Below, piece after piece: positions 13,045 to 24,454 of a stretch of DNA of 64,000 nt. The translations under genes were made by a program, and so were the position numbers. Within the stretch, counting starts at the first letter, position 1; each line of letters begins with the position of its first letter. The notes beneath the pieces are model-generated. The model searched no databases. It saw nothing but the letters and a program-made list of their open reading frames with translations, and was not told the origin of the DNA. This DNA is from Pseudoneurospora amorphoporcata. Taxonomy: Eukaryota > Ascomycota > Sordariomycetes > Sordariales > Sordariaceae. The stretch covers positions 310,001 to 374,000 of the forward strand of contig MU859065.1 in the NCBI GenBank assembly GCA_033297205.1, in the 5' to 3' direction.

Positions 13045-14626
13045 TCACGCCCTCCTCACCACTCGCTCCTCACCAAACAACCTCGCCAACGCCGCCAACT
13101 CAACATTCCCCCCGCTAAATACCACCCCCAAATCCCACCCTTCCTCCCCCGCCTCCCGTTCCACCATACTCCTAAATTCCTCATTGTACAGAGCAACCGC
13201 CAACCCAACCACAGCGCTCGGCTCAACAACAACCTTCATCCGCTCATACACCAGCCTCAACGCCTTCTTGATCTCCTCCTCGCCCACACTGTACATCCCA
13301 GCCACCAACTTCCTTTCATAGATGATACTCCACGGATACGCTCCCAACGGGGTCCGCAACCCGTCGGCAATCGTGAGCGATTTGACGCTCTCGATGCGAG
13401 TGCCGGAGTAGTATCCCCTGCGTCCGTCGTCGGCACCGGAGAAGGAGGGCTCGGCGCCGAAGACGAGGATTGGACCACCCTGGGCGGAGGGGTCGGAACA
13501 GGCGAGCGCGGTGCCGGAGAGGAGACCGCCGCCGCCGCAGGGGGTTATGACGGCGTTTAGACGGCGAGTGGTGGTGCCGGAGGTGGAGAGGGCGGTAGAG
13601 ACTTGGGATTGGAGTTCGAGGGCGGCGGTACCCTGGCCGAGGATGATATCTGGGTCTGTGATGGGAGCGGAGAGATTAGTAAGATGAGTGTGGAGGGTGA
13701 AGAGAAGGTTTTGAAGACCCCCGAAGAGACTCTGATAAGACCCAGAAGAGACTCGAAAGAGATTTTGCTAGGGTTGCGAAGAGATCGAAGATTCCTTGAA
13801 GAGCCTCCAAAGAGACTATGAAGGCCAAGGAAAAAGTGAGAAAGAAGAGGAAATAGGACATACGATCATAAGGCGGAACCAGTCTCGCGCCCGTCTTCTC
13901 GATCACTTCCCGCGTAACTGCCTCGCGCTCGGTACTCGTGCTTCCGCTAAAGGTGATGTTGGCACCATAGCCCTTGGTGGCAGCGATCTTGGGCGGCGGA
14001 GAAATGTCAGGCATAACGATGTACGCCGGGATGCCGTTCTCGCGGGCGGCGAGGGAGAGGGCTTGGGCGTGGTTACCTTTTGGTGTATAATGAGTTAGCA
14101 TCTACTTTGGTCTGGAGTGAGATATCATCGTGAAGTCTTCAGGTCACGATGTCTTGTACATATCACCCGCGATTCAACCAACTTCACTCTTAGTTCCTCA
14201 CACATCCAACGAACACATTTCACAGCCTCTCACCAAGCACAACCATCACCTCACCACCAAAAAGGAGGAATACGAAAAATTGTACAAACCAGAACTATGC
14301 GTCACCACCCCCGTCCCCCTCAACCCCTCCAACCCCTCCTCCTTCTTTAATCTCTCAACAGCATGAAACGCTCCCCTAGCCTTGAACGCTCCAATCCGCT
14401 GGAAATTCTCGCACTTGAACCAGAACCGAATCCTTGGGTTCGCCACCCTCTCAACCCCTTCCCACTCCGTTCCTTTCAACTCTTCGACTGTACGAGGGGT
14501 GGAAGCGAGCTGGTCGAGAGTCGAGTTAGTGAGCACGGGCGTCTCGTGGACGTAGGGCTTTATGAGGTCGTGAGCGGCTTGGACGGAGGCGCGGGTTAGA
14601 GGGGGGGTGGTGCTTGGGTCGGGCAT
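13045..14626 (-). CDS. PLP-dependent threonine/serine dehydratase or serine racemase (fold type II)
   Basis: Three exons on the minus strand, 14626-14290, 14076-13864 and 13655-13045, give 386 aa. The PLP lysine is K82 in FQRIGAFKARGAF. SSGNHAQAL (112-119) binds the substrate carboxylate, and a tetraglycine loop (about 224-227, in TPCGGGGLLSG) holds the PLP phosphate. These are the hallmarks of the serine racemase/catabolic threonine dehydratase group. There is no C-terminal ACT regulatory domain, unlike biosynthetic threonine deaminase, so a catabolic or racemase role is more likely. Residues about 44-65 form an insertion compared with bacterial members. The start MPDPSTTPPL at 14626 is chosen because the in-frame upstream ATG at 14791 would add 55 residues of non-family sequence. 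Both introns (213 and 208 nt) are unusually long; the first uses a GTTTGT donor. The exact substrate cannot be read from sequence. Confidence 0.88.
13656..13863 (-). repeat. Intron 2 of the PLP enzyme gene with degenerate GAAGAGAC repeats
   Basis: The intron runs from a GTATGT donor to a CACAG acceptor. Read on the plus strand, variants of GAAGAGACT recur about seven times between roughly 13723 and 13816 (for example at 13723, 13745, 13778, 13798 and 13810). This looks like a decayed short tandem array and may explain the intron's length. Confidence 0.5.
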
Positions 14627-15654
14627 TTTGGACAATTTCGGGTTTCGGGGTAGGATGTGGTGTAAGTTGAGGTCCAGGTTGAGGTTGGAGATGAGGCAGG
14701 AGGGAAGATAAAAATCACAGGATATGACGAAGATTTTGATCGACAAGATTATATTGGCCTTGGTGGTGTGCTCGCGCCCTTGTGATGACACGTTACGGTC
14801 GAAATGTGAAGTTGATAGTCTTCATCTAGTTCTAGAACACACACAAGTTCCCAACTTCCCGTTCCATTGAAAGCGGGGGCCTCACGAACGGAGCGGGAGG
14901 GGGGCCCGGCGGAGGTGCGGAGTCACGGCAGGGGATCCCGGTGACCGCCGATACCTAGGTAAAGATTGTGGTGTTCCTGTCACCCTGTGTATTCAATAAG
15001 CAGGGCCCGATCGGTATCGCTTGAGCCGCCAAACAGTCCGCGCCGAGACCGGAGCTGCCCGGGGTGCTTTTGTCGTTCAACAACGGAAAATGACGAAAGT
15101 CGACCAGGAAGGCCTACGTTATGGGTTCCTTGTGTGAAAAGCTGAAGCATGGAAGGATTCGAGAATCCGAGAGGATGAAGGAGGCCGATAACGGAGGAGG
15201 AAATGGGATTGCGATATTAAGCCCGAAAGGTGCGAATTACAAGGGGCGGCCCTGGTCCGACTTTGAATACCTACTAGCCATTGAGACACTCTCCTATTCA
15301 AACGTGTGTACTTGATCGTTGCGGTATGTTGCCGTTGAGGAGGGGTAAGAAATAGCAGCTTGCACAAAAAGGCCTCCTAGTCTCACAACTCCAAAAAATT
15401 ACTCCCGAGAGATCTTCAAGTCTGCAAACATGTCGAACTTGCTGCCACGGTATGAAAGTTCTGTCAAGTATCGGCATATCACAACTTTTAACCATCCATG
15501 CCCATCACGTAACTGAAACTCATCTTCAGTCAAAGGCCAATAACGTAAATATCATTCACCCTTGAAGCCACATGCCCAAACATACAAACACTTGTTCATT
15601 AACCATATGCTTCATTTTGTTCCCCGTCCACGGGAACAGACTTTATCCACCCCT
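14627..15654. other. Intergenic between the PLP enzyme start and RPA1 3' end
   Basis: Promoter region of the PLP enzyme gene on the left and 3' region of the RPA1 gene on the right. It contains one TACCTAGGTA palindrome at 14952-14961 within a GC-rich stretch. I see no gene. Confidence 0.55.
14952..14961. repeat. TACCTAGGTA palindrome
   Basis: Perfect 10-bp palindrome upstream of the PLP enzyme gene, the first of three copies in the window. Confidence 0.8.
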
Positions 15655-17666
15655 CTACATGCCCATTTGGCTGTAAGCATTGATAAGCTCGTTAAGCTTG
15701 TTTCCTTCCATCTTGTAGTCAAGCGGCGCCGCGCTCATGACCTGGTATCGAACCCTACAACCCCCCTCATGTTAGTAATGTTCATTAATTGTAACAAAAA
15801 CTCCAATACGTACCTCTGCTGCTCGCCGAACGTGTCCGTCTTCGCCCTGCAACTAAAGTTCAACTTGCGGCAGTTGGCCTGCACAAACTCTGCGGCCAGC
15901 CGCGTCTCGTCGTTCTCGCGCATCTCCATAAGCTCATCGGCCGACTTGCCCATGATAATCCGCGCCGTATCGTCGAAGCAGCTAAGCCAAAGCTGACCTG
16001 TGTGGTCGTTGACGTTGATACTCATAATGTAACGGTACTGAGGTCTGTCATGGCTAACCTGGCACTTCTCGCAGCGCCAAGTACCATCGAGCATATCCGT
16101 GACCTTCTTATTACAGCCTTCGCTGCGGCAACCAGGATAGGCAAAGTTGTCTTGCTTGATGAAAACAACCGTTGCCTTGAGAGAGAAATAATCCGGCATC
16201 TCGCTTGTGCCGAGGTTTTCTTCCTTCACTTGTGAGATGGTCTTGGTGTCATCCTTGCGGCCTGTCGCACCACCCAAGGTCTGCATGTTGTTATGCGTGG
16301 CGAAGGTGTTGTTTCTGCCGCTGCTATCATACCAGCCCTTGAGGTGGTGGGCCTCTGGGATATCCGGATCGATGGCCATGGTGCCAGACGAGAGCAGCGA
16401 CAAGCTGCGCCCACCGAAATCGCTGACCTTTGTGCCCTTCAGGGCCACAATAGATTCGGGCTGGGCATCAAAGTTTGTGGCCGTCTTGCCCCAGATGGTG
16501 CAGCGTACAGAGTACCCAGTGTTGTCAACGAGGGTCAGCTCGCGCTTGTCGTAAGGCTTCTGCGTGTTCTTGGCCACAATCTGGGTCACCTCTTGGACCT
16601 CCTTGAGCACGCCAATCACATCGACGGTTGCATCCTTCTCGACATCCTGGAGCTCCTGAATGTTGACAAAGTTGAACCGTACCTGTGGTACAGAGGTCTG
16701 GTCTTCGGCCTTCTCGATCTGAGTATCTCGCTCAAAGGTGAGCTCGTAGTCATTGGGCAGATTCGAATACTGCTTCTTGGCAAGTTGCACTCTGCAAGGG
16801 GTAGAAATGTAGTAAACCTGGCCCTCCTGTAGCAGATCGTAGAACTGGTCGACTTGGTCGTTGAAGCCAGTTGCCCTAATCTCGCCGCTCTCGTCAAGGA
16901 AGTTGACGCTGAAGAGCTTACCCTCGCCGCTAGGCTTGTGCCAGGTTTTGATATCGGACTTGGAGGTGACTCTGGCCTTGATGGTCCATTTGTGCGAGAA
17001 GGGCGAGAGACCTTCGATAGGGTATATCGTGCTTGATCCTTGACCGGCGCTGGTGTTGCGCGAGGGCGCCTGGCGCGGAAACTGTGGTTTCGTGTCTTGG
17101 GTCGGCTCGTTCTTGACGCCGTAGAAGCCGGTGCTGCCGAGATTGGGGTTCTGCGCTGGTTCTGCACTCCGGGATCCAAGAGGCTGCGGGTCGCCCATCT
17201 TTTCGGGACAGCCGAGGGACTGGATAACTTCGAGATCGAGGACAATCAATATGCTGGGTTTAAACTGTCAGCATTATGGCGGGACCTGAATTGGCAGAGC
17301 GAGAGACGGGCGTACTTTTTGCCCTTGAGGCATTGAGCTTGATACTGCTTCAAGCGCACGATACAGCCGCGTTGCAAGAGGCCATCGTGGACGAGATGGT
17401 TGGTTTGCGTGGCCATCATACACTGGACATAGTTCTTGAGATCGCTCAGCACAATGCGGAATCTCTCGGTGGCACCCGCGCCTCCGTTCTTGGAGTCGAG
17501 AGTCTTGATCTGGAGACATTGAAGGATTGGGACGGGAAATTGTTGTTGGGCGCGATCGGGGTCATTGAACATGGCGCTGTAGAAAGAAGTCAGAATCTGC
17601 CATATGGGATGGAGGCATACGTGAAGAAGCCTACTCTAGAGCGCCCTGTGTGATTTGACCCGCCAT
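15655..17666 (-). CDS. rpa1: Replication protein A large subunit (RPA1/RFA1)
   Basis: The largest subunit of the nuclear heterotrimeric single-strand DNA-binding complex used in replication, repair and recombination. Four exons on the minus strand, 17666-17635, 17576-17316, 17253-15814 and 15754-15655, give 610 aa. Introns are 58, 62 and 59 nt. The N-terminal OB fold (about 1-110) contains NDPDRA and LQCLQIKTL. A Pro/Ser linker leads to tandem OB folds DBD-A (starting IEGLSPFSHKWTIKARVTSK) and DBD-B (FNFVNIQELQDVEKDATVDV). DBD-C carries a C4 zinc ribbon (C-x4-C, then WRCEKC) and ends after YQVMSAAPLDY. The 32-nt first exon (MAGQITQGALD) is needed to begin the N-terminal domain. The 5' end faces the amidohydrolase gene across a 1.17-kb divergent promoter. 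Confidence 0.95.
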
Positions 17667-18838
17667 CTTGTGTAGTGTTGGCGCAGAGCCCGCGGACGAT
17701 CTCGTTATTTCTATGGGACTCGTATTCAAAGACGCAATGAATGGGGGCGGAAGTAAACAAGGACTCAACAAGATACGGATGGATGATGATGGTGGTTTGG
17801 AGGGGAAATTCACAGCAACATGGAACGGATTCCTGTAGTAGCGACGCGTTTGGCAGCGCGTCGAGGGGCAAGAGTTAAGGTTAATTGCTAGGCATCCACG
17901 GTCCGTGCGGAGCGCCCCAGTACAGCGCCTTACATAGGTGGGTGCTTGGACCTGTAGTATTGTACTACATTACCTTATCTTACTATTTGTTACCCCTCTG
18001 CCTGCCGCGTATCCTGTACAATCAAGCAGCGTGCGTCACCAGCGCAGGCGCGGGCGCAGGCCAAGTTCACACACCTTCGCAGGGCAGGAATGAACCGAAA
18101 CTGCGTGCTGACTGCTGAAGTGTTGATGCCAAGAGATCTCCACATCAAACCCCACCTTAGAGCTCCAACTTCAGCAAGTCCAAGGGGGCAGCTTGGAAGC
18201 CAACTTAAACCTCGTCAACTTAATCAATTTGGGAACTAACATGTCATGAAATATTTCTCTGTCAGGTCTGCAACTCGAAACCTTTTTGCTTACCTATTAG
18301 CACCGCCATGTGACGACTGTACCCGACGTGGGCAGTTTTCCTACGGTGCTGTAGGAAGACGAAAGGGAAAACGAGTCGAGGTCACAGAAGTGGAAGCTGG
18401 AGATGGGGGTAACCACTCTTGTTCAGGAACCGTATCTTGAATCTTTCGGTGTGAATTATCCCGTCTTATTGCTAGCTACGGTAACAACCATGCCATACCC
18501 CACCTCGTCGTGGTTCCTGGCTGCGTGTCGATCCCATCTCCCACCCCCTCTTGACCATCGAGGTGCTCTCCTCGTACTGTACTGCGTGCCTGCCAATGCT
18601 ATAAGAAGGGGAGAAGGCTCGATTGGGAGCTCCCCCGTGTTCAACTTTGGTTCGCCTGCATAATGGTACACCGCTTCGACCTTCATATTCCATTCTGACC
18701 CTTAACCCCCACTGCCGTCTCCGACATTGTTCACCTGTCTTCCTTTCTTTCTCTAACTGAGCGGTTGCTGAAGCAAACTTCCTGGCCAAACCATTCTGCC
18801 ACTATACCAACACCAAGCCCGACAACGACCTGATCAAG
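17667..18838. other. Divergent promoter region, RPA1 and amidohydrolase genes
   Basis: The 1.17-kb spacer lies between divergent genes and probably serves both. The right side (18690-18838) has the CT-rich leader usual before a fungal start codon. I see no repeat or RNA gene. Confidence 0.55.
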
Positions 18839-19995
18839 ATGGCATCCTCTCCCGCCGTCTCCGTGCCCATCATCGACTCCCACATTCACCTCTATCCCCA
18901 GTCCGAGGTAGAAACCCACCAGTGGTACGCTGAAGACAGCCCTCTCGCCAAACAGCACTCCATCCACGAATACCAGACCGCAACAGGTGCGCCTGGCAAT
19001 CTTCAGGGCTTCGTCTTCATCGAGGTCGACCGCAAAAACGACAATGCCAAAGACTGGACCTTCCCATTACAAGAAATCGCATGGCTTCGCCGCATCGTAA
19101 CCGGCCAGCCGAAAGAAGGCGAGGGTCACACCGCTGAGGATGGCCGTGATTGCCTCGGGATCGTGCCATGGGCGCCGGTTGTGTTGGGTGCGGCAGAGTT
19201 GGAAAAGTATCTTGCTGCTGCGGAAAAGGAAGCTGGCCCTGAAACATGGGCCAAGGTGAAGGGTTTCCGCTACCTGCTGCAGGATAAGCCCAACGGAACA
19301 GCCCTAAGTGACGATTTTATCGAGGGCCTGAAGCTCCTTGGCAGGAAGAAGTTTGTCTTCGACCTGGGTGTGGACCAGCACAGAAGAGGGAGGGTTCAGC
19401 TCGAGGAGGCGGTAGAGATGATCGACCGTGCACACGACGGCGTGGATGAGGAGGACAAGGTGGTCTTTATCCTGAGTAAGTATTCATTCAAGAACATCTT
19501 GCATAAGCTGATTGCTAACTGATGGCCATCATTTCAGACCACCTTTGCAAGCCAGATCTAACCATCGTTAACGTACAAACCGATCCCTCATACATCGCCT
19601 GGCGCACCGCCATGTTCACTCTAAGCAAGTGCGACCGTACCTACATGAAACTAAGCGGTTGCTTCAGCGAGATGCCTGAGTCCTTCAGGGCCCGCCCGGC
19701 CGAGGAAATTCTCTCTGCTATCCTTCCCTGGCTTGCCGTGGTCATAGCCGCCTTTGGGCCCGAACGCATCATGTTTGGCAGCGATTGGCCGGTGTGCACT
19801 CTAGGTGTTGGTGATGAAGCCTGGAAGAAGTGGCGTAGAGTGGTGGAGATGACGTGCCATATGGCCGGCTTGGGACCCGATGCTCAGACAAGGCTTTGGG
19901 CGGAAACAGCGAGGGAAGCGTACAAACTTGGCAGTCGTCCCGTCTACAAAGTCGTAGACCTGACAAGGGACGCTTCCATTGAGGAAGAAAATTAG
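18839..19995 (+). CDS. Amidohydrolase-2 family metal hydrolase, possible L-rhamnono-gamma-lactonase
   Basis: A TIM-barrel hydrolase of the amidohydrolase-related (COG3618) group. Two exons, 18839-19475 and 19538-19995, give 364 aa; the intron has a GTAAGT donor, GCTAAC branch site and CAG acceptor. The metal-binding D-x-H-x-H motif is at 13-17 (DSHIHLYP). NHLCKP at 213-218 and FGSDWP at 292-297 are the other family signatures; NHLGKP is the commoner form of the former, so Cys replaces Gly here. Known fungal members include L-rhamnono-1,4-lactonase (LRA2) of the L-rhamnose catabolic pathway, and related bacterial enzymes hydrolyse 2-pyrone-4,6-dicarboxylate and L-fucono-lactone. No signal peptide is present, so it is probably cytosolic. 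No other sugar-catabolism gene is adjacent, so the substrate is not supported by context. Confidence 0.85.
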
Positions 19996-20629
19996 TACCG
20001 CCCGCAATAGAGAGGCTGCTTTTTGTTCTTGTCAAAACGGATTTCCTAGTTACATATGACGAAAGTTACCCTGCCAAAGCAGCGATGTTTGGGACCCAAA
20101 ACAAGGGATTATTTTTCAGATACAAAGATGTTGGGCATTATGCATGTTCGGAAGCAAAGCCCCATGCGCTTGTTCGCTCCTTTGATATCGCATCGGACCT
20201 CAATTACCATTTTGCTCATCTGACAACCCAAGAGTGCTAGCCGGATCAAATGAACACAAGTGTGGGAAGCCAGTCTTTCCCCTACACGGCAGAGATTCGG
20301 AGGTTTTCGCCAATCTCAAAGCCAGAAGAACGGTTTGCATACCACCAGGATGAGCACCCCTATTAATGATAGAGTCACGGCAATTGAAAATTCAAGACAG
20401 GCTTACTGTTGGTTGCAAGAAACGCTCCAAATTTCTGTCAAAGCCGAGTGTCTACAGGGAGACAGAGACATGAGATTTCAAGCCGGTCCACCAATGTTCC
20501 TGCTCTTTCCCTTTTACACACTTTTCCAATGCCCGGTCGCCCGGCAACTTTACCGCTAGGCTATCGCCAGCTCCTATTCCACAGGTTCATATATCAACTC
20601 TTTCACCCTATCTTTCAACACCTCCCAAT

Positions 20630-20715
20630 GGGACATATGGTCAAGCGGTCCAACGAAGCGCCTGTTCAACAGGCCAGACCCACCATCTAAACCTTACCCG
20701 TTCGAACCCCCGCGG
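20630..20715 (+). pseudogene. tRNA-like relic
   Basis: TGGTCAAGCGG at 20638-20648 matches the RNA polymerase III A-box, and CGTTCGAACCC at 20699-20709 resembles a B-box at suitable spacing. Between them GCCT-loop-AGGC could form an anticodon arm, with TCA in the anticodon position. However, the acceptor and T stems do not pair, so this is not a functional tRNA as read. It could be a decayed tRNA or coincidence. Confidence 0.25.
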
Positions 20716-20749
20716 CGGCACTCGAAATCGATTTTTCAAAAGAGGGTGC

Positions 20750-20772
20750 CCGACCCGAGTCGGTCGGGTCGG
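20750..20772. other. GC-rich hairpin
   Basis: CCGACCCG and CGGGTCGG form a perfect 8-bp stem with a 7-nt loop, close downstream of the tRNA-like relic. The role is unknown. Confidence 0.4.
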
Positions 20773-22891
20773 ACTGTCGATAGCCCCCTTCCCCCTCCTC
20801 CCCGTTGAACCGCGAGATCATTGTCCCATTTACATCTTTTTTTTTTTTTTTGCCATTTTGTTTGTAGTTTGCTTCAGACAAATGGCTCTGTCTTACCGTG
20901 ACTGCGCCCACGGGCTACGTACGATACCAAAGCTGCGAAGAGCTAGTTTTCAAATCCGAAGTGTAAGCGAACCAGAGCTCGAACAGCGACAGAACTCAAG
21001 CTCGACATCACAAATCGTTGGTTACATTCCCTAACAATCTTCGAATCTGCAAACCCCACGAATGTAGAGCGGCTTCGCCGAACTGTAGCCATCAATTCTC
21101 AAGCCTCGTTCGTAAACAGACTAGTCATCGGATTAATTGTGGTAAATATCGGGGGACATGAACTAACAAGGCGCTTGCTTGGACGAGGAGGTAGTGATGT
21201 TTTGTTTGCGAGAAGTAGTGTAGCGAGCGATAATGTGCACTTGGAGAGAATACATGGCAAATCATGGTTTTCTTCGGGTGCTTGATTATTGTTCACATTA
21301 GGTTTGACCTGATATCAGGTTCGCATGGGTCTCACGAGTTTTCAATGCAGGTACCAGGAAGATGACCCTCCCAGTCCACCTTATCCCGGGATAATTTATA
21401 GGAATGCTCGTTCGATCCATCCTTCGATACTCCTTCGATACTCCTTCTGTCCCGCCGTGTAACATTGGCTTCTCCTAAACCTTGTGAAGGCACCGGGAGA
21501 ATGGCGCCCTCAAGACAGTTTGTTTCGGGGGGAGATGATCAAACGCCCTGGTAATATACTCGTACTCACCTTCTCCAATGCTTCCATATCGCTTCCATCA
21601 TCCTTCTATCGTTGTCGTCGTGTAACGACTCCTCATCTCCAAAACAAGGTCCCTCATCAGTCGGGTAGACTTTCCAGGGAGTACCTTCCGGTCCATTTCC
21701 GGGTTACTCGTGTCCTATACTGCCGTCCTTAATTCAGGCTTTTGGTCTTCCACTGGGGCCGCCACCTCATTTGACTCTGGGTTTCACCCATATCCCATTC
21801 TGGGGCCATCTGGACAAACGTATCTCGGATCTTCCCGTATCTGAGAACCTGAATTTGATGCAACACACTCGGCCTAGCGAATCACTTCTGTTTCTCGTGT
21901 TGACGCGTGTCGACGGCTGAGAGCCTGTATGGCGCCGGTAATGAAGTGTTTCAAGGTGAGGACACAACGCCGGTTGGTGCGCGAGTTTGTGATACCGTGA
22001 TGTAAGTAGAGGTAGAGTTGGGGAGTCGGTGAGTTACACGGCATGCCATGTTAATGATGCTTCTATGACTTCAAGTTATTTCCACGACCGTCGTTGGTAC
22101 CTCTAGTAGAACCCCAGGAGGGGTGAAGGGGCGTGCTGTTGAGATCATTCGAGATAGAGTTGCATGACGACATCCTTCTTATTGGTGTGGCTGGACGTGA
22201 AGTGGTGGGCTTCTGGAAGTTTTATGGATACTGAAGTGGCTTTTTTGGGTTCACTGGAGGTTTGTATGTGACGGTATCGTGGCCGGATGTTTTGCCCCCT
22301 TATGATCGAGAGTCGTCTCGTTTAAGCCTCCTTAATTTTTTTGGTCGTGTAACGATATGAACATTCAAGTGGTTCTTAAGTTTAACCTAACCCGCAATCG
22401 CCTGTGTCAGACAAATGCGAGTGTCGATTGGATCAAAAATGGGGAGGATCTGAATTTAGTTGTAGATGGTCTTACTGGGTTTACCTGTTTTGTCGACGTA
22501 AAGTAAAATCGTAAATTTCCTTTTCCATATCCCATTTTTATCGAGTGTCTCTATCAACGGAGCTCAAAGTGGTGCGTTAACTTGTATCCAAAGACTCCAA
22601 ACGGCCTCACTCTCACTTCATCAACGCGTCATGTCTTTCCGGTCCGTCTACGCTTGTCTTGCCGCCGATGTCTTCCTTCGACGCCTCCCATATCCCGTTC
22701 TCCCATCATGTCCTGTCAGTCATCAACTATCACAGTCTTTCCGTGACCGTACGGGGTCTGTTCACTCGCCGGTCCGCCGGTCATCCGAACTGGTTGACCC
22801 ACGGAAGTTCAAATGATACCCGGTAATATCCGGGGAAAATAGCCCGGAGCGGAGTAGGTGGAAGTGCACTATTCCAGCGTCCAGCGCTCTT

Positions 22892-23011
22892 TAGGTGGTG
22901 TGAAAAATGGGGTGTGCAGACGGTAGCACTAACAGTACGCTTTATTATGGCAATACCTCTAAGCCAGCTGTTAGTGGTAACCGGTTCACATCCCATTTTT
23001 CACACCACCTA
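22892..23011. mobile_element. Foldback MITE-like element with TA target duplication
   Basis: A 116-bp unit (22894-23009) begins and ends with a perfect 18-bp inverted repeat, GGTGGTGTGAAAAATGGG and its complement. Pairing continues with mismatches for about 25 more bases each side, so nearly the whole unit folds into one hairpin with a loop of about 30 nt. It is flanked by TA on both sides (22892-22893 and 23010-23011), as expected for Tc1/mariner-type insertion. There is no coding capacity, so it is non-autonomous. Neurospora has a described short inverted-repeat element (Guest, about 100 bp); I cannot recall its sequence well enough to say whether this is related. Confidence 0.65.
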
Positions 23012-23109
23012 CGCTCCAAGGGTCTCCTCCGTCCAGGGGGTTGCAGTAGTATAGCAGTGCATGACATGAACGTGGAGTGCATGTCGACAGCTGCAGAAAG
23101 TGGGTTTTT

Positions 23110-23130
23110 AGGGGACCACCTGGGTCCCCT
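23110..23130. other. Short perfect hairpin
   Basis: AGGGGACC and GGTCCCCT form an 8-bp stem around ACCTG, with TTTTA on the left and TTTAG on the right. It lies about 100 bp from the TA-flanked foldback element. Function is unknown. Confidence 0.4.
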
Positions 23131-24454
23131 TTTAGGGCGCCTCGGCAGCTCTGTGGGGGTCGTTGACGACGACGCCAAAACAACATTGGATCCCCGGATT
23201 TGTTTGCCACCCAATCCACCGCCTACCATACCGACCGGGCCGTTCGGGGGATCCATAGCTATGTTTGGAAATGTAGCGAGTGAGTGGACGGTTAGACGAC
23301 AGGTCTCGAACTGATCTGCTCTATCCGCTTGTTTCGAGACTTCCTGATTTCTCCGAGAGCAAGGTCCACAGTTGCTCGTATTGTGAGCAAGATTGCGTAT
23401 ACTACGCGAATCGCGAATCGATCTGCTTAGTAAAGCGGGAAGTGAGGCTGTTCGGCAGTCTGGATGTTTCTGATTATTGTTTTTAGTCGGTGGGTAGGAA
23501 ACGAAGGTTTGTGGTAAGTGCTTTTAATGTTTATAGCAACAGACCAATCGTTTTTGAAGATGATGTTTGTGATGATAACAGTGGTGGACCCTTGTTTTGC
23601 AACATAAAAACAAAGCGAGATGGAGCGATAAACATGTGTGGCCAGTCCTTGTTAGTGCTGATAACATAAGACCAATCGTCAAAGGCCGAGTTATTGATTA
23701 TGTGATAAAGGGTCTTGTGGTCTAGACGACTGAGAACCGAGACATGAGCTCTTTGGGATGTCATTGGGAGCATGCCGATGTAGTTGGTCTTAGCTATCCA
23801 ATAATATTGTTAGTGACGACAACTGTGGAAACGATCAGTCAGTTCTGATGCAGTATTGCAGAGCTTTTATTGGGGACGGCAGAGAACAGAAAAGACGATC
23901 ACCTATGGCTCTGGCGTCATATCTGAGTGACGGGCTAATCTCTGTTGCCGGGGAAACCAAAACATCATGTCACATTAGTAAGTTGCCTGGAGCTGAACAA
24001 ATCAAACTGAGGTATGTTTTGTAGCATTAGACTAAAGCACAGCTTGTATTGTGTCCGCCATGAAGGACCATTATCCTCGCGAGAGTGTTTTGTGTGATGT
24101 AATAAGGATGTTTCGTAACCGAAGAACCCAAGACGACCAAGGCCTTTCCCCAACCATTTTGTGCGCGCCCATTTCCATTACTCCATTACTTCCCCGCCGT
24201 GACTCCGATTGATTTTTGTGTTGCCCATGTACCGAGGAAAAAAGAAAAAAACAACAGAGGTTCTCTCGCTGAGAAGCTTTCGACCTTGACGAAATAAGAA
24301 TGCTTGCTTGCTGGTGCGATTCCGAAGACGGTGATGAAGTGATACAGTGTATGTGTACAAGAGCTTTCCGATTACGGCCTATGCGGCCTCCCTTGAAATG
24401 AGACAAACTCTGGTGCTCGACCCACGAACCAAGAAAAGAACAGCCGGAGCTGAC

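Larger units (their letters stand above)
19996..24454. other. Gene-poor region, left part
   Basis: About 4.5 kb with no convincing coding sequence; all open frames are short, lack recognisable domains and overlap on both strands. It contains a tRNA-like relic (20630-20715), a GC-rich hairpin (20750-20772), a 12-nt duplication near 21420, a 116-bp foldback element (22894-23009) and a hairpin at 23110-23130. Confidence 0.55.
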
